NCBI RefSeq assembly: GCF_037154075.1
Contig: NZ_JBANRJ010000001.1
Coordinates: 2,165,501 to 2,229,500 of the forward strand
Reading direction: 5' to 3'
DNA: 64,000 nt
From: Sphingobium aromaticiconvertens
Lineage (GTDB): Bacteria > Pseudomonadota > Alphaproteobacteria > Sphingomonadales > Sphingomonadaceae
The position numbers and the translations under genes are program-made. The notes under the pieces are model-generated. The model saw only the letters and a list, made by a program, of their open reading frames with translations, was not told where the DNA came from and ran no database searches. Below, piece by piece: positions 51,966 to 60,609 of the stretch. Numbering within the stretch: position 1 is the first letter of the stretch; the number at the start of each line of letters is the position of its first letter.

Positions 51966-53720
51966 TCAGGCGGCTTGAGCGATTGAGCCAGCCTCGGACG
52001 CGCGCTCTAGCGATTCTGCATCAAATGCGCTGGCGATCCTGTCCCACCGCTCAACAGTCCCGACGCCGGCCCGTTCGGTATAGGCGCTCGGCGGGAACGC
52101 CATCCAGCGCGGCACCCACCCATCCACTTTCGTGCGTCCGCCCGTTCCGGCAAGGCAGTCGCGTATAATCTGGCGCTGCACCTTCCCACTTTCCTTCGCA
52201 TTGGCAGCGGCAACCTCATCGCCCGCGACCTCCGCGACGATCCGGCCGATCACTTCGCGATCACGAACAAGTTCGAGCACGGCGTCGTCAGCCTGCCAGA
52301 CCGGGGCGATGTCGATACCCAGATGCACGCCCAGAAGTTCGATCATCTCGCTGCCTGCCGCCAGCGTCTCGCCCATCACGATGGCGAGAACGTCCAGCAC
52401 CGCTTCATCGGGCAGGGTCATCAGGTGGAGGAATAGAGCAGGCAGGCCATAATCGCCTGTATAGCCATCGGTAACAGTCGGCGTCTCTGGATCGAAGTCC
52501 AGCATGGCCAGCACTGCACGGCGTTTGGCGTCGATGATCGCTTCTGACGCGCTGCCTTCTACGCTCTCGGCAATCGCGTCATTATGAGCGCGCTGCCGTT
52601 CCACATCGATCCTCCAAAGGGGTGATCCGACAATGGCATGAGCGACCATTAACCGCAGGGCTGTCGACGGCTGCGATATTAGCGATGCCCGAACGGCGGC
52701 ATGGCGGTGCAGATCGATATAATTCTGGATCGGCGCGCTGATTTCGGGTCGGCCCGGCTTGGTGGCTATTTCGCCCTTCTCCCGCTTCCGGGCCTCCTTG
52801 GTCGTGATGTAGCCTTCATGGAAAGTGACATCACCACGATGGGTGATGACCACGAAGACTTTGCCGCCCTTCTTCTTGGGGCAGCGCTCATGCTCCCATC
52901 CATGGAAATAAGCGCCTTGCTCGAGAATGACCACGTCCTCCCATCCCGCTTGGCGATAGGCTTCGGCCCGTTCCTCGACCGCTGCCATCTGTACCGTCCA
53001 GAAATCGGCGGCACAGGCGAAATAGCTGTCCTCGCCGAATAGGTCCGAGACGATCTCGCCGCTGTAGTTGGTCATGTCGAATAGCGCTGTCTTGGTCGAG
53101 ATGCTCGTTCCGCCACATAGCCAGGCCTTTAGATTCTGGCCGGTGTGCGCGTGCTGGAAATCGTCGTCCAGCAGGGCCAGCCACTCGCGCTGTTGCGCTT
53201 TCGAGGCGAGAGTCAGATGTCGGACGGTGATGGCATCGATCTTTTCGGCCCGGTAGAGGCTGCGGATGCGGGGCATGAGATTGCCCAAGGCGAGGGTACG
53301 CTTCACCTGTAGGCTGGTGAGGCCAAAGGTCAGCGATATATCTTCCACGCTGCGCCCTTCGCGCACGAGTCGGGTGAAAGTTTCGTGGCGGGTCATTTCG
53401 TCAGGATCGAGCCGGGCGATATTTTCAATGAGTGACGTTTCCAGCGCCGCCGCATCATCCCCTGCTTCCATGACGGCGCAGGGCAAGGGATCGATGCCGT
53501 CATTCTCCTGCGCTACCGCCAGTGCCGCATGATAGCGTCGCTTGCCCGCCACGATCTCGTAGGTGTCGGGTGATCCATTCTGTCGGACGATCAGCGGCAC
53601 GAGGATGCCCCGCGCGCGAACAGACGGCAGGATGTTGGTAAGATCAGGCTGCTTCCTGATGCCCCGCATGTTGACGGGCGAAACCGAGAGGCAGGCGATG
53701 TCGATATGCTTGAGTTCCAT
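51966..53720 (-). CDS. ParB/RepB/Spo0J-family DNA-binding protein
   Basis: 584 residues. The start at 53720 is set by AAGGAG nine bases upstream; the frame extends to 53810. The N-terminal ParB/sulfiredoxin-like nuclease fold is LKHIDIACLSVSPVNMRGIR, ILPSVRARGILVPLIVRQNG, EIVAGKRRYHAALAVAQ, LETSLIENIARLDPDEMTRH. The HTH is VEDISLTFGLTSLQVKRTLA. The long C-terminal extension is typical of the large ParB-like proteins of sphingomonad mobile elements. No parA partner is nearby, so it may regulate transfer or act as a nuclease rather than partition DNA. Confidence 0.9.
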   Translation of the reverse strand: MELKHIDIACLSVSPVNMRGIRKQPDLTNILPSVRARGILVPLIVRQNGSPDTYEIVAGKRRYHAALAVAQENDGIDPLPCAVMEAGDDAAALETSLIENIARLDPDEMTRHETFTRLVREGRSVEDISLTFGLTSLQVKRTLALGNLMPRIRSLYRAEKIDAITVRHLTLASKAQQREWLALLDDDFQHAHTGQNLKAWLCGGTSISTKTALFDMTNYSGEIVSDLFGEDSYFACAADFWTVQMAAVEERAEAYRQAGWEDVVILEQGAYFHGWEHERCPKKKGGKVFVVITHRGDVTFHEGYITTKEARKREKGEIATKPGRPEISAPIQNYIDLHRHAAVRASLISQPSTALRLMVAHAIVGSPLWRIDVERQRAHNDAIAESVEGSASEAIIDAKRRAVLAMLDFDPETPTVTDGYTGDYGLPALFLHLMTLPDEAVLDVLAIVMGETLAAGSEMIELLGVHLGIDIAPVWQADDAVLELVRDREVIGRIVAEVAGDEVAAANAKESGKVQRQIIRDCLAGTGGRTKVDGWVPRWMAFPPSAYTERAGVGTVERWDRIASAFDAESLERASEAGSIAQAA

Positions 53721-54120
53721 GTCCTTCACTCCTTGCCAAAACACCGGCCCCGGAAAGCGGGGAGGGCGGCAAGAGCGACCGGAAGGCCTGTCGGCAGAGG
53801 TGGGCTGCATCCGTAGGACCGCAATGGATATGGAGGACCTGGCGCGCAGTGCCGGGTTGCGGCCCGCCGCGACGGGCCTACAGGGCAGCGACCGCCCACA
53901 CCGCTTGTCGGAGCCATGCCAACCTCATCGCGCCCGGCACGATGGCCGCCAGGAGCGGCAAAGCTGCTCCAACGTCAGTGATCGTCACGCCAAAGGCGAC
54001 GAGACGGCGCATAGCACCGGCTCGGTGGAGCGAAGCGAAGTAGAGCGCGACCGCGCGGACCGCGCGGAGACACCAGGACATCCCTCATTGCCGAAAATTG
54101 GGAAAGGCTCTGCCTGATCA
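53721..54120. other. Intergenic region upstream of ParB
   Basis: 400 bp, very GC-rich. A 67-codon minus-strand frame (53878-54081) is hydrophobic but lacks a ribosome-binding site and a family match, so it is not called. The parB promoter should be here. Confidence 0.3.
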
Positions 54121-54408
54121 TCATGTCAGGTCATGCGGCCACATACGCGCACCATGGATCACACGGAGAATCCGTACGGTATTACCGACAATCTGATAGG
54201 GCGCGACATAGGGCGTTCGGGCAATCACCAGTTCCCGCGTACCCTCCACTCGTCCGATCCGTCCGCTTTCCGGGAAATCGATCAGTCGTCCGGCGGCGGC
54301 CTCGATGCGGTCGTCCACCGTGGCCGCAGCTTGGGGATCGTCTTCGGCGATCCAGATGAATATGTCGAGACGATCGGCGGCCGCCCGTTGCGACCAGACG
54401 AGCTTCAT
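54121..54408 (-). CDS. RelE/ParE-family toxin
   Basis: A 95-residue complete RelE/ParE toxin: MKLVWSQRAAADRLDIFIWI, ARRAADRL-type first helix, IEAAAGRLIDFPESGRIGRV, the conserved RELVIARTPYVAPYQIVGNT strand pair and VRILRVIHGARMWP at the C-terminus. It would inhibit translation by mRNA cleavage or act on gyrase. It overlaps the antitoxin stop by 4 nt and probably helps maintain the island. Confidence 0.93.
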   Translation of the reverse strand: MKLVWSQRAAADRLDIFIWIAEDDPQAAATVDDRIEAAAGRLIDFPESGRIGRVEGTRELVIARTPYVAPYQIVGNTVRILRVIHGARMWPHDLT

Positions 54409-54707
54409 ACCGGTTTGATTCCCTTTCGAGCGTTGGCGCGCAGTTGGGCAAACCGGCCGGCAATTTCGTCATTGGGAATATCGGGCCGATCATCATCCAG
54501 CGCTTCCTGCACGCGCGCCCTGAACCATTCGTCATAGGCGCCTTGCTCGACCAGCAGTTCCATCGGCGCAGCGCCTTCGCGCGCGGTTCGGGTGAGCAGG
54601 ATTCGGACGGCATCCGAAACGGTCAGGCCCATTTTCTCGAATATGGCTGCCGCACGCTCCTTAACGTCCGCATCGATTCGGGTCTGGATCAGCGCATTAT
54701 TGGCCAC
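54405..54707 (-). CDS. RelB/DinJ-family antitoxin
   Basis: A 100-residue antitoxin from a GTG at 54707 with AAGGAG upstream; the frame is open to 54746. The RelB/DinJ RHH reads ALIQTRIDADVKERAAAIFE then KMGLTVSDAVRILLTRTARE. The C-terminal part (YDEWFRARVQEALDD, PNDEIAGRFAQLRANARK) is the toxin-binding tail. It is coupled to the downstream toxin by an ATGA overlap. Confidence 0.92.
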   Translation of the reverse strand: MANNALIQTRIDADVKERAAAIFEKMGLTVSDAVRILLTRTAREGAAPMELLVEQGAYDEWFRARVQEALDDDRPDIPNDEIAGRFAQLRANARKGIKPV

Positions 54708-54752
54708 AGGGATGTCTCCTTCCCCCTCAATGTAATGCAATTGCATGACCTT

Positions 54753-54817
54753 TGCCAGTGCGAGATGCTCTGGGATGGCATGAGAAAAGTACGATCGGCG
54801 CTACAGTGCCTACCCTC
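54753..54817. repeat. Direct repeat A flanking the TIR-like operon
   Basis: About 65 bp, roughly 80% identical and in the same orientation to 57822-57886. The shared core includes GGCATGAGAAAAG and CTACAGTGCC. The two copies bracket a 3-kb segment holding the three-gene TIR-like operon. The origin is unknown; it may be a recombination footprint. Confidence 0.65.
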
Positions 54818-55384
54818 TAAAGTCGAGACAGCTGCAGATCACTGGCATGGCGGGCTGTCTGTGAAGGAACCGCTATGCCTTGCGAATCGGACACATTGCA
54901 AACCGTCTGCGACTGGGTAAAACCCTCGTCATGTGGCCGGAACAGGTCAGCCAAGGCACGCTACGCGTGTGATTTGCTCGCCAATTGCCGTCTTTGGTTG
55001 TCCACGACCCGTTAGCCGTTCGTAACCCGACAGTCGGCACAGGACAAATTCCCGGTTGTTCTTGCGCGAAATCCGCTCTCTCAAAGCCGCCATTCCTTTC
55101 AGCGCTGTCAATGGGCAAGCCTGGCCGATAGGCGAATGTCTGGTTCGGAGCGCAGATACAGAGATAGCTGCCGCTCACGCAGCGTCGCCTGCCGCACAAT
55201 CGGACACGCCGCTTATCGGCAGGGAACGGCCGGTTCCGGGAGTCTCGCCATCCCGGCAATCACAATCTGTCGGTCAGCATAGCGCTTCATCCGCCAGCAC
55301 CCGATCAACATAGTCGATCGGATATTTTCTCTGAACTCTTGATCCAGCGAGCGCGCGACGGACTCAGTTCGTTTGGTTCCTAAG
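54818..55384. other. Intergenic region between repeat A and the TIR-like gene
   Basis: 567 bp with no credible gene; frames on both strands (such as 54873-55259 minus) show no family features or start signals. It may be decayed sequence. Confidence 0.3.
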
Positions 55385-56329
55385 TCAACGCCCCGCCGCC
55401 ACCGCCGCATCGTGCGTCCAGTGGAGTAAGTTATGAGCGCCGTTGTCGGCGATCCAATCGTAGGCCCTAGCGCCATGACTTAATTGCATGACCTGACCCT
55501 GCGGCGCGATCGGAACCCATTTTGGCCACGACGCAAGCGGCGCACCAAGGCGCAGGAAGATGCGCCATGTTCCATTGAACCATTCGTAGATACGAGGACG
55601 CATCTGCGCGTCATATCCAATCGCCATCTGATCGAGCGGGTTTGGTCCCTTGAGGGAATACCCGCTGCGCGGACAATTGCAGTTGTTAATGTAGACTGCC
55701 AGCAACCCGTTACCGCGTGCAACGCTTTTCGCTATCTCGTAACGCACCCAGGGCCGGTTCCAGGTTTCGTAACCTGCCAGAACGCAAGTTGCCGAAGTGC
55801 CTTCCAGCCCCTTGTCGATCATGCCTTTCAGCGCACCCGGATTCTTGAGCTTGGCTTCCTCCCATAGGCTGCGATCCTGCGGGGTCGGAAGCCGTTGCTT
55901 GTCCACGGGGCGAAACTGGCCAGCCTTTCGGATGTGGTTGACCCGGAAGATGTCCGCGTAGTGGAAGGAGTAAAAGACCCGCCTGATCTTGGGCATGGGC
56001 TTGAAGTTGGCAAAGGGGTTGCCCGTAGGGGCCGGTTTCGGTGGAACTCCGAAAAACCCCAGCGCCGATGGCTGCGGCTTGACGAACGGATTAGTGCGGC
56101 TGAGGGCCGGTAGGGTTGGCGACGGCGGACTCGCCAGACCGAACAATCCCCCTAGCGTCGATTTGGGCGGGGACGCTATGCTGGTTAGGGTCAATCCGTT
56201 TGGCTGCGGCGGGGTCGCGAAAAGCGCGGCCAGACCTGTCGGCTTTGGAGTCGGTGGATTCAATCCGCCGTGCCCCTCCAACGCCTTCAACAGTTCTTCC
56301 AGATAGTTGCTCGGTGGGTTTCCGCTCAT
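55385..56329 (-). CDS. DUF1863/TIR-like domain protein (candidate defence effector)
   Basis: 314 residues from the ATG at 56329. A Pro-rich N-terminal region (1-112) has repeated FG motifs (GLFGLASPPSP, LGFFGVPPKPAP, TGNPF). Residues about 116-218 form a MTH538/DUF1863 TIR-like fold: IRRVFYSFHYADIFRVNHIR, a central LEGTSATCVLAGYETWNRPW with the helix VRYEIAKSVARGNG (conserved Glu198) and LLAVYINNCNC. The C-terminal 95 residues are Trp-rich. ThsB-like TIR proteins of this fold make cyclic ADP-ribose-type signals in Thoeris defence. The gene overlaps the membrane protein gene by 239 nt in another frame, an unusually long overlap. Confidence 0.8.
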   Translation of the reverse strand: MSGNPPSNYLEELLKALEGHGGLNPPTPKPTGLAALFATPPQPNGLTLTSIASPPKSTLGGLFGLASPPSPTLPALSRTNPFVKPQPSALGFFGVPPKPAPTGNPFANFKPMPKIRRVFYSFHYADIFRVNHIRKAGQFRPVDKQRLPTPQDRSLWEEAKLKNPGALKGMIDKGLEGTSATCVLAGYETWNRPWVRYEIAKSVARGNGLLAVYINNCNCPRSGYSLKGPNPLDQMAIGYDAQMRPRIYEWFNGTWRIFLRLGAPLASWPKWVPIAPQGQVMQLSHGARAYDWIADNGAHNLLHWTHDAAVAAGR

Positions 56330-56768
56330 CCGCTGGACCATACATGAAAGCGACAATACAGGCCAGCAAGATGGGCGCGTAGAACAGCAGAATAGATAGG
56401 CTTCTTGCGGCCTTCCCAAGGCAAGCGAGCGTGAGCTTCGCAGGCTTGATACGAAGATCGGCAGCATCGGAAAGCGGTCGTTGAGCGATACGCTCGTATG
56501 CGGCTCGGAACCGCAGTTCGAGAGTCAGGTAATAGAGATCCAGTAAGCCGAGACAGATCACAGCGAAGACCCCCCCCAGGGCCAACTTGGCTGTCCCAGC
56601 CTGCACGGAGAGTGCGATGATCGCTGCCAGGATCGTGACGCAAAAGGTCTTGGCGCTGGCGCTGAATCCAGCCATGCGTGTCACCGCGCCCTGCAACATG
56701 TTCAGGTGCGCAATCTTAAGATCGACCAGCTTATCTGCGGACGGCGTTACGGTCAGTGCCTGGGTCAT
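56091..56768 (-). CDS. Multi-spanning membrane protein of the TIR-like operon
   Basis: 225 residues. A soluble N-terminal helix (LVDLKIAHLNMLQGAVTRMA) precedes three hydrophobic segments at about 41-57, 62-80 and 124-143, with a cytoplasmic loop between the second and third. Residues 147-225 are encoded in the stretch that overlaps the TIR-like gene and are polar and probably disordered. The pattern (LKxxHLxMLQ...RM followed by paired helices and LDLYYLxLExxFRxxYE) resembles membrane proteins I recall next to DUF1863 genes. Its start overlaps the upstream gene stop by 4 nt. It could be a pore-forming or signal-gated effector. Confidence 0.7.
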   Translation of the reverse strand: MTQALTVTPSADKLVDLKIAHLNMLQGAVTRMAGFSASAKTFCVTILAAIIALSVQAGTAKLALGGVFAVICLGLLDLYYLTLELRFRAAYERIAQRPLSDAADLRIKPAKLTLACLGKAARSLSILLFYAPILLACIVAFMYGPADERKPTEQLSGRTVEGVGGARRIESTDSKADRSGRAFRDPAAAKRIDPNQHSVPAQIDARGIVRSGESAVANPTGPQPH

Positions 56769-57406
56769 ACCTTCCGCGCTTTCTCTTTAGCAAACTGAGC
56801 GATCACACCGTCGAGCGATCCTTCAGCGGCGGCCCAGACACGATACTTTTTTAGACGCTTCTCATCCTCATTGTTGTTCCACCAGCGATACAACCCTCCA
56901 TGCGCCTCATACTTCACCTTCTCCCACTCGGCTTTGAGAAGCCATTGCGAGTGTTGGATGAGCAGCTTGTCAGCCTTATCAACCAGGAGGTGGTCGGTCC
57001 CGTCCCGGATCACCACGCTGTCGATGAGACGCAAAAGGTTCTTGTCTATCTCATTCCAGGGATTGAGTTGAAGCTGGATGACCGAGGCGATGTTGTTGAT
57101 TTTGGTGAGGACGTTGACGACCAGCGATGCGGTGCCGCTTCCCTTCTCGCTCAGCACCTTCTGGCCCACGAGAGTGAAGCTCAGTTCAGCCAGTAACCCT
57201 GAGTAGGTGGCGATGCTTGTCCGCAGCTTTTCGATCCACTTGGATCGCTCTGCTGTGATGCTGTTGATGTAAACCGTGCGGCCAGCCACCAGATACGATG
57301 TAACAACGCCCGCAAGAGCGCCGACCAGCGCGATCAATGCGACGATCACCGCAAGGGCCGCTGCACCACCGCCGAGTGCATGATAGATTCGTGTCACTAC
57401 GTCCAT
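56765..57406 (-). CDS. Single-pass membrane protein of the TIR-like operon
   Basis: 213 residues from the ATG at 57406 (GGGGGGATGAC upstream; the frame extends to 57451). One N-terminal transmembrane helix (residues 14-39, GGAAALAVIVALIALVGALAG). A helical cytoplasmic domain follows, starting VYINSITAERSKWIEKLRTS, a motif seen in several uncharacterised membrane proteins of defence islands. The C-terminus is basic. First gene of the operon; its stop overlaps the next start by 4 nt. Function unknown. Confidence 0.7.
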   Translation of the reverse strand: MDVVTRIYHALGGGAAALAVIVALIALVGALAGVVTSYLVAGRTVYINSITAERSKWIEKLRTSIATYSGLLAELSFTLVGQKVLSEKGSGTASLVVNVLTKINNIASVIQLQLNPWNEIDKNLLRLIDSVVIRDGTDHLLVDKADKLLIQHSQWLLKAEWEKVKYEAHGGLYRWWNNNEDEKRLKKYRVWAAAEGSLDGVIAQFAKEKARKV

Positions 57407-58246
57407 GTCATCCCCCCGCACCAGGTTGGCGCAGATCGGAACGCGAAGCAATGAAATGGTAAATAGGCAGGCCTTCGACGATACAGACCTCCTGATCTCA
57501 AATTCTGCAGGTCGAGTTGCGATTAACCGTGTGAATGTCCATTTTGGGCAGATGCTACCACTCGCCGCCGCCGTCAGGAATGGCGAGTATGTCCCCGACC
57601 TGGTCGAAATCTGAATGTCCGTTTCCTGGCGCGGGAAAACCGTGCTCGAACGTCTTGGATTGGCGCGAGGCAGTCAGTCCCGCCCGTCCCCAGAATGTCT
57701 GCTATCCTCGTGGCGCTGCTTCGAAGCGGCTCGCCGGAAACCACCCTTTGCGACGGCAGGCATGTGGAGCCGTCAATTTTGGCCAGTTGTGAGCGCTCCA
57801 TTGCCGCACTTGAATGACGGATGCCAGCGCGGGATGTCTTGGGAGGGCATGAGAAAAGCAAAATCGGCACTACAGTGCCCATGCTCTTGCACCGCGAGAA
57901 TATTTGAAGCAGCCTGACCTTCGCGGGCAGACCTCTGAGAAAGAGTATCTGTCATGAACAACACAAGCTGAATCAGCAGGATGGCGTTGAAGTAGCGGCA
58001 AGCAAGCCGCTGTCAGGCGTGATGCAAAGGCCACAGTGGGACAAAAACTGCGCTGTTGTCAGTCGGTGACTGTCGCCCCGCCGCACTTCGCCAGCGTCCG
58101 CCATGATCTGCCCCAATCCGCCAGGGTTCACCGGCACCTGCCACGCAGAGCCATAGCGGCCCGAATAGCCCCCTTGTCCGAGGCTGGAAGCCGTTCGATG
58201 CTGGCCGATGGGGGTCTTTGCAAACCATGATTTGAAAGATGCACTT
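57407..58246. other. Intergenic region holding repeat B
   Basis: 840 bp with no convincing gene. It contains the second copy of the 65-bp repeat (57822-57886) and presumably the promoter of the TIR-like operon. Several frames up to about 120 codons (such as 58013-58387 minus) look like chance openings. Confidence 0.35.
57822..57886. repeat. Direct repeat B flanking the TIR-like operon
   Basis: Same orientation and roughly 80% identical to 54753-54817. It lies about 416 bp upstream of the operon's first gene. Confidence 0.65.
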
Positions 58247-58450
58247 ATGTCCAACGCTGAACGTATCATCCGATTGAAGACCGTCCTGGCTCGAACGGGC
58301 CTGTCCCGCTCCACCCTCTATCGCAAGATCGCCGATGGCAGCTTCCCCCGACAGGTGCCGATCAGCATCCACGGCGCGGGTTGGCACGAATCCGCCGTCA
58401 ATCGCTGGATCGCCGATCCGCGAACATATTGCGAGGACAGCCGGGGTTGA
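58247..58450 (+). CDS. AlpA-family excision/regulatory protein
   Basis: A 67-residue MerR-like winged-helix protein of the AlpA (phage CP4-57 regulator) family: RIIRLKTVLARTGLSRSTLY, then RKIADGSFPRQVPI and GWHESAVNRWIADPR. AlpA proteins activate island excision by inducing or assisting P4-type integrases. The start at 58247 follows GAAAGATG; a frame from 58208 is less likely. It is the only gene here on the plus strand, facing mucR across a strong terminator. Confidence 0.9.
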   Translation: MSNAERIIRLKTVLARTGLSRSTLYRKIADGSFPRQVPISIHGAGWHESAVNRWIADPRTYCEDSRG

Positions 58451-58455
58451 TACGT

Positions 58456-58492
58456 AAATAGCCGCGTTCTCGTTGGGAGAACGCGGCTATTT
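58456..58492. terminator. Bidirectional terminator between alpA and mucR
   Basis: Perfect 16-bp stem AAATAGCCGCGTTCTC / GAGAACGCGGCTATTT with a 5-nt loop. A-tract and T-tract at the two ends make it a terminator for both strands. A second hairpin (GGATGCG, eight A, CGCATCC; 58506-58527) lies just beyond on the mucR side. Confidence 0.9.
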
Positions 58493-58547
58493 GCAAAGCT
58501 GAAAGGGATGCGAAAAAAAACGCATCCGCTTTTGCAGCCATTGGCAA

Positions 58548-59015
58548 TTACTCGGCGGGTTCAGCCACCTTTTTCGCACGAGGCACGCGCGCAGGCTTGG
58601 ACGCTTCGACAGGCGCAGTAGCGCGCGGTTTACGGCCAAGGCCGATCTTAACGGCCAACTCCTTACGCTGCTGCGCGTAATTGGGGGCAACCATCGGATA
58701 GTCTGCCGGGAGGTTCCACTTTGCCCGATAGTCGGCAGGTGTCATCTGATAATGGGTCATCAGGTGACGCTTGAGCATCTTGAGCTTCTTGCCGTCCTCA
58801 AGGCAGACGATGAAGTCGGGCTTGATGGAGGAGCGTATCGAGACGGCAGGCTCTTGCTTGACTTGCGCGATAGCAGTAGGCTCGCCCAGTCCAGAAAGAG
58901 CGGCATGAACATTGGCAATCAGCGTGCCTAGATCGTTGACGGCCACGCTATTGTTACTGACGTGCGCGGCTACGATATCGGCGGTGAGGGTGATGAGAGT
59001 TTCGTCGGTGGACAT
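58548..59015 (-). CDS. mucR: MucR/Ros-family zinc-finger transcriptional regulator
   Basis: A 155-residue Ros/MucR regulator. The N-terminal helical oligomerisation region is LITLTADIVAAHVSNNSVAV. The C2H2-like zinc finger is FIVCLEDGKKLKMLKRHLMT, then HYQMTPADYRAKWNLPADYP, as in family members where one Cys is replaced. The C-terminus is basic and Ala/Pro-rich with AT-hook-like RKPRA and RVPRAKK. ATG at 59015 has AAGGAGG upstream. It may silence island genes in the H-NS-like way proposed for MucR, or regulate transfer. Confidence 0.93.
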   Translation of the reverse strand: MSTDETLITLTADIVAAHVSNNSVAVNDLGTLIANVHAALSGLGEPTAIAQVKQEPAVSIRSSIKPDFIVCLEDGKKLKMLKRHLMTHYQMTPADYRAKWNLPADYPMVAPNYAQQRKELAVKIGLGRKPRATAPVEASKPARVPRAKKVAEPAE

Positions 59016-59222
59016 TTAAGTGTCCCTCCTTGTTTGCGACCAAAGATATTGCGCCATTGGCATCATGGCATTCAGATTACCATCTCATAATCATAAAATA
59101 TAATTTATGCCTGTTCAGCCATCTATAAATAGCCGCTTGAAAATATCATCGCGATATTGTCACGCATGACGTCAATGGTTTCACTGCCCTTGCTCTCGTG
59201 ATGGGTAGAACATCAACGCTGA

Positions 59223-60446
59223 CTATTCTGCCTTCCTGAAGGGGCCCTGCACTACCTTGGCGCCATCGCGCAGGAAGTCGAGATGATCCGACCAATGCTG
59301 CATCATGCGGACGCGCTCGTCCCAATATTCACCGCGTGTATAGGCACGCCGCACGGCATTATTGTCGCAATGGGCAAGCTGTCGCTCGATCGCATCGGGG
59401 TGCCATAGCCCCATTTCGTTGAGCAGTGTCGCCGCCATCGCCCGGAAGCCATGGCCGGTCATTTCATCCTGAGCATAGCCCATTCGTCGCAGCGCCGCGT
59501 TGATCGTGTTCTCTGACATCGGTTTGGCCACAGAGCGGAGCGAGGGGAACAGATGGCTGCTGTAGCTCGCGTCGTGTTCGATCGACTCGAGGATGGCTAT
59601 GGCCTGACGGGAGAGGGGTATGCTGTGCGGACGTCGCATTTTGGTCTTGTGCGCCGGGATTGTCCAGATGGCTTTATCGAAGTCGAAATCCTTCCATTCG
59701 GCGAAACGCAGCTCGCCCGGTCGCACGAATATATGTGCGAGGAGGTTGAGTGCAGCCTTGGTGTTCGACTGCCCTTCAAACGAATTTATCGCGCGAAGCA
59801 GTGCGCCGGTTTCCTTGGGCGTCGTGATGGCCGCGCGATGCACGGGCTTTGGTGCGACAAGCGCGCCGCGCAGATCGGCGGCTACATCGCGCTCCGCCCG
59901 TGCTGTGGCAATGGCATAGCGGAATATCTGTGAACAGGTGCTGCGTAGGGTCTTTGCTGTCTCATAGCGACCTTTGCCCTCCATTTTACGTAACATGACG
60001 AGCAATTCCTGGGCGCAGATCGAAGCGATGGGGCGCTTGCCGATGGATTGATTGATGAAATCCAATAACCAGCGCAGCTTCTTCATTGTCGCGGGGGCAC
60101 GTCCCTCCCGCTCTACCTTCGTGAGCCATTCATCGGCGACGGCCTTGAAACTATTGGAGGCAGCTACAGTGGCAGCGATCCGTTCCAGCTTGATCTGCTC
60201 GGCAGGGTCGCTTTCTCGCGCCAGAAGCTTGCGCGCCGCGTCGCGCTGATGGCGAGCTTCGGCAAGCCCGGTGTCCGGCCATACGCCGAAGGCCAGCGTC
60301 TTCTGTTTCCCGAAATGACGATAATTCATTCGCCAGTAACGACCGCCTGCTGGTGTTACCAGCAGATAGAGGCCATCACTATCCGTAAGTTTGTAGGGTT
60401 TGTCGCGGCCTTTAGCCGCTTTGATTGCAACCACTGAAAGCGCCAT
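59223..60446 (-). CDS. P4-type tyrosine integrase of the island
   Basis: A 407-residue site-specific recombinase. The N-terminal DUF4102 arm-binding domain is LTDSDGLYLLVTPAGGRYWR, then MNYRHFGKQKTLAFGVWPDT. The core-binding helices include APATMKKLRWLLDFI. The catalytic domain has Arg in HIFVRPGELRFAEWKDFD, Lys in PAHKTKMRRPHSIPL, HxxR in MTGHGFRAMAATLLNEMG and the nucleophile Tyr in NAVRRAYTRGEYWDERVRMM. Full length. Only 163 bp separate its start from the tRNA-Glu 3' end, so it is the enzyme that inserted this island. Confidence 0.95.
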   Translation of the reverse strand: MALSVVAIKAAKGRDKPYKLTDSDGLYLLVTPAGGRYWRMNYRHFGKQKTLAFGVWPDTGLAEARHQRDAARKLLARESDPAEQIKLERIAATVAASNSFKAVADEWLTKVEREGRAPATMKKLRWLLDFINQSIGKRPIASICAQELLVMLRKMEGKGRYETAKTLRSTCSQIFRYAIATARAERDVAADLRGALVAPKPVHRAAITTPKETGALLRAINSFEGQSNTKAALNLLAHIFVRPGELRFAEWKDFDFDKAIWTIPAHKTKMRRPHSIPLSRQAIAILESIEHDASYSSHLFPSLRSVAKPMSENTINAALRRMGYAQDEMTGHGFRAMAATLLNEMGLWHPDAIERQLAHCDNNAVRRAYTRGEYWDERVRMMQHWSDHLDFLRDGAKVVQGPFRKAE

Positions 60447-60609
60447 GATGGTATCTCCAACCGAGCGACCGGCGAGCTGCCATCAGAAATGCCATCATGT
60501 CGATGGTATGGAGTGGCATCGGGCCAGACTGATTGAGATGATCATACCAGAAAAAATGGCGGAAAACAGCCATTCTTGAGCCAAAATGGCACCCTCTGGG
60601 AGAGGGAAA

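Noticed and set aside
53878..54081. 67-codon hydrophobic minus-strand frame upstream of parB
   Set aside because: No start signal; hydrophobicity can arise by chance in this GC-rich stretch.
54873..55313. Frames of 85-128 codons near repeat A
   Set aside because: Composition rich in Arg, Pro and Cys without domains; likely non-coding or decayed DNA.
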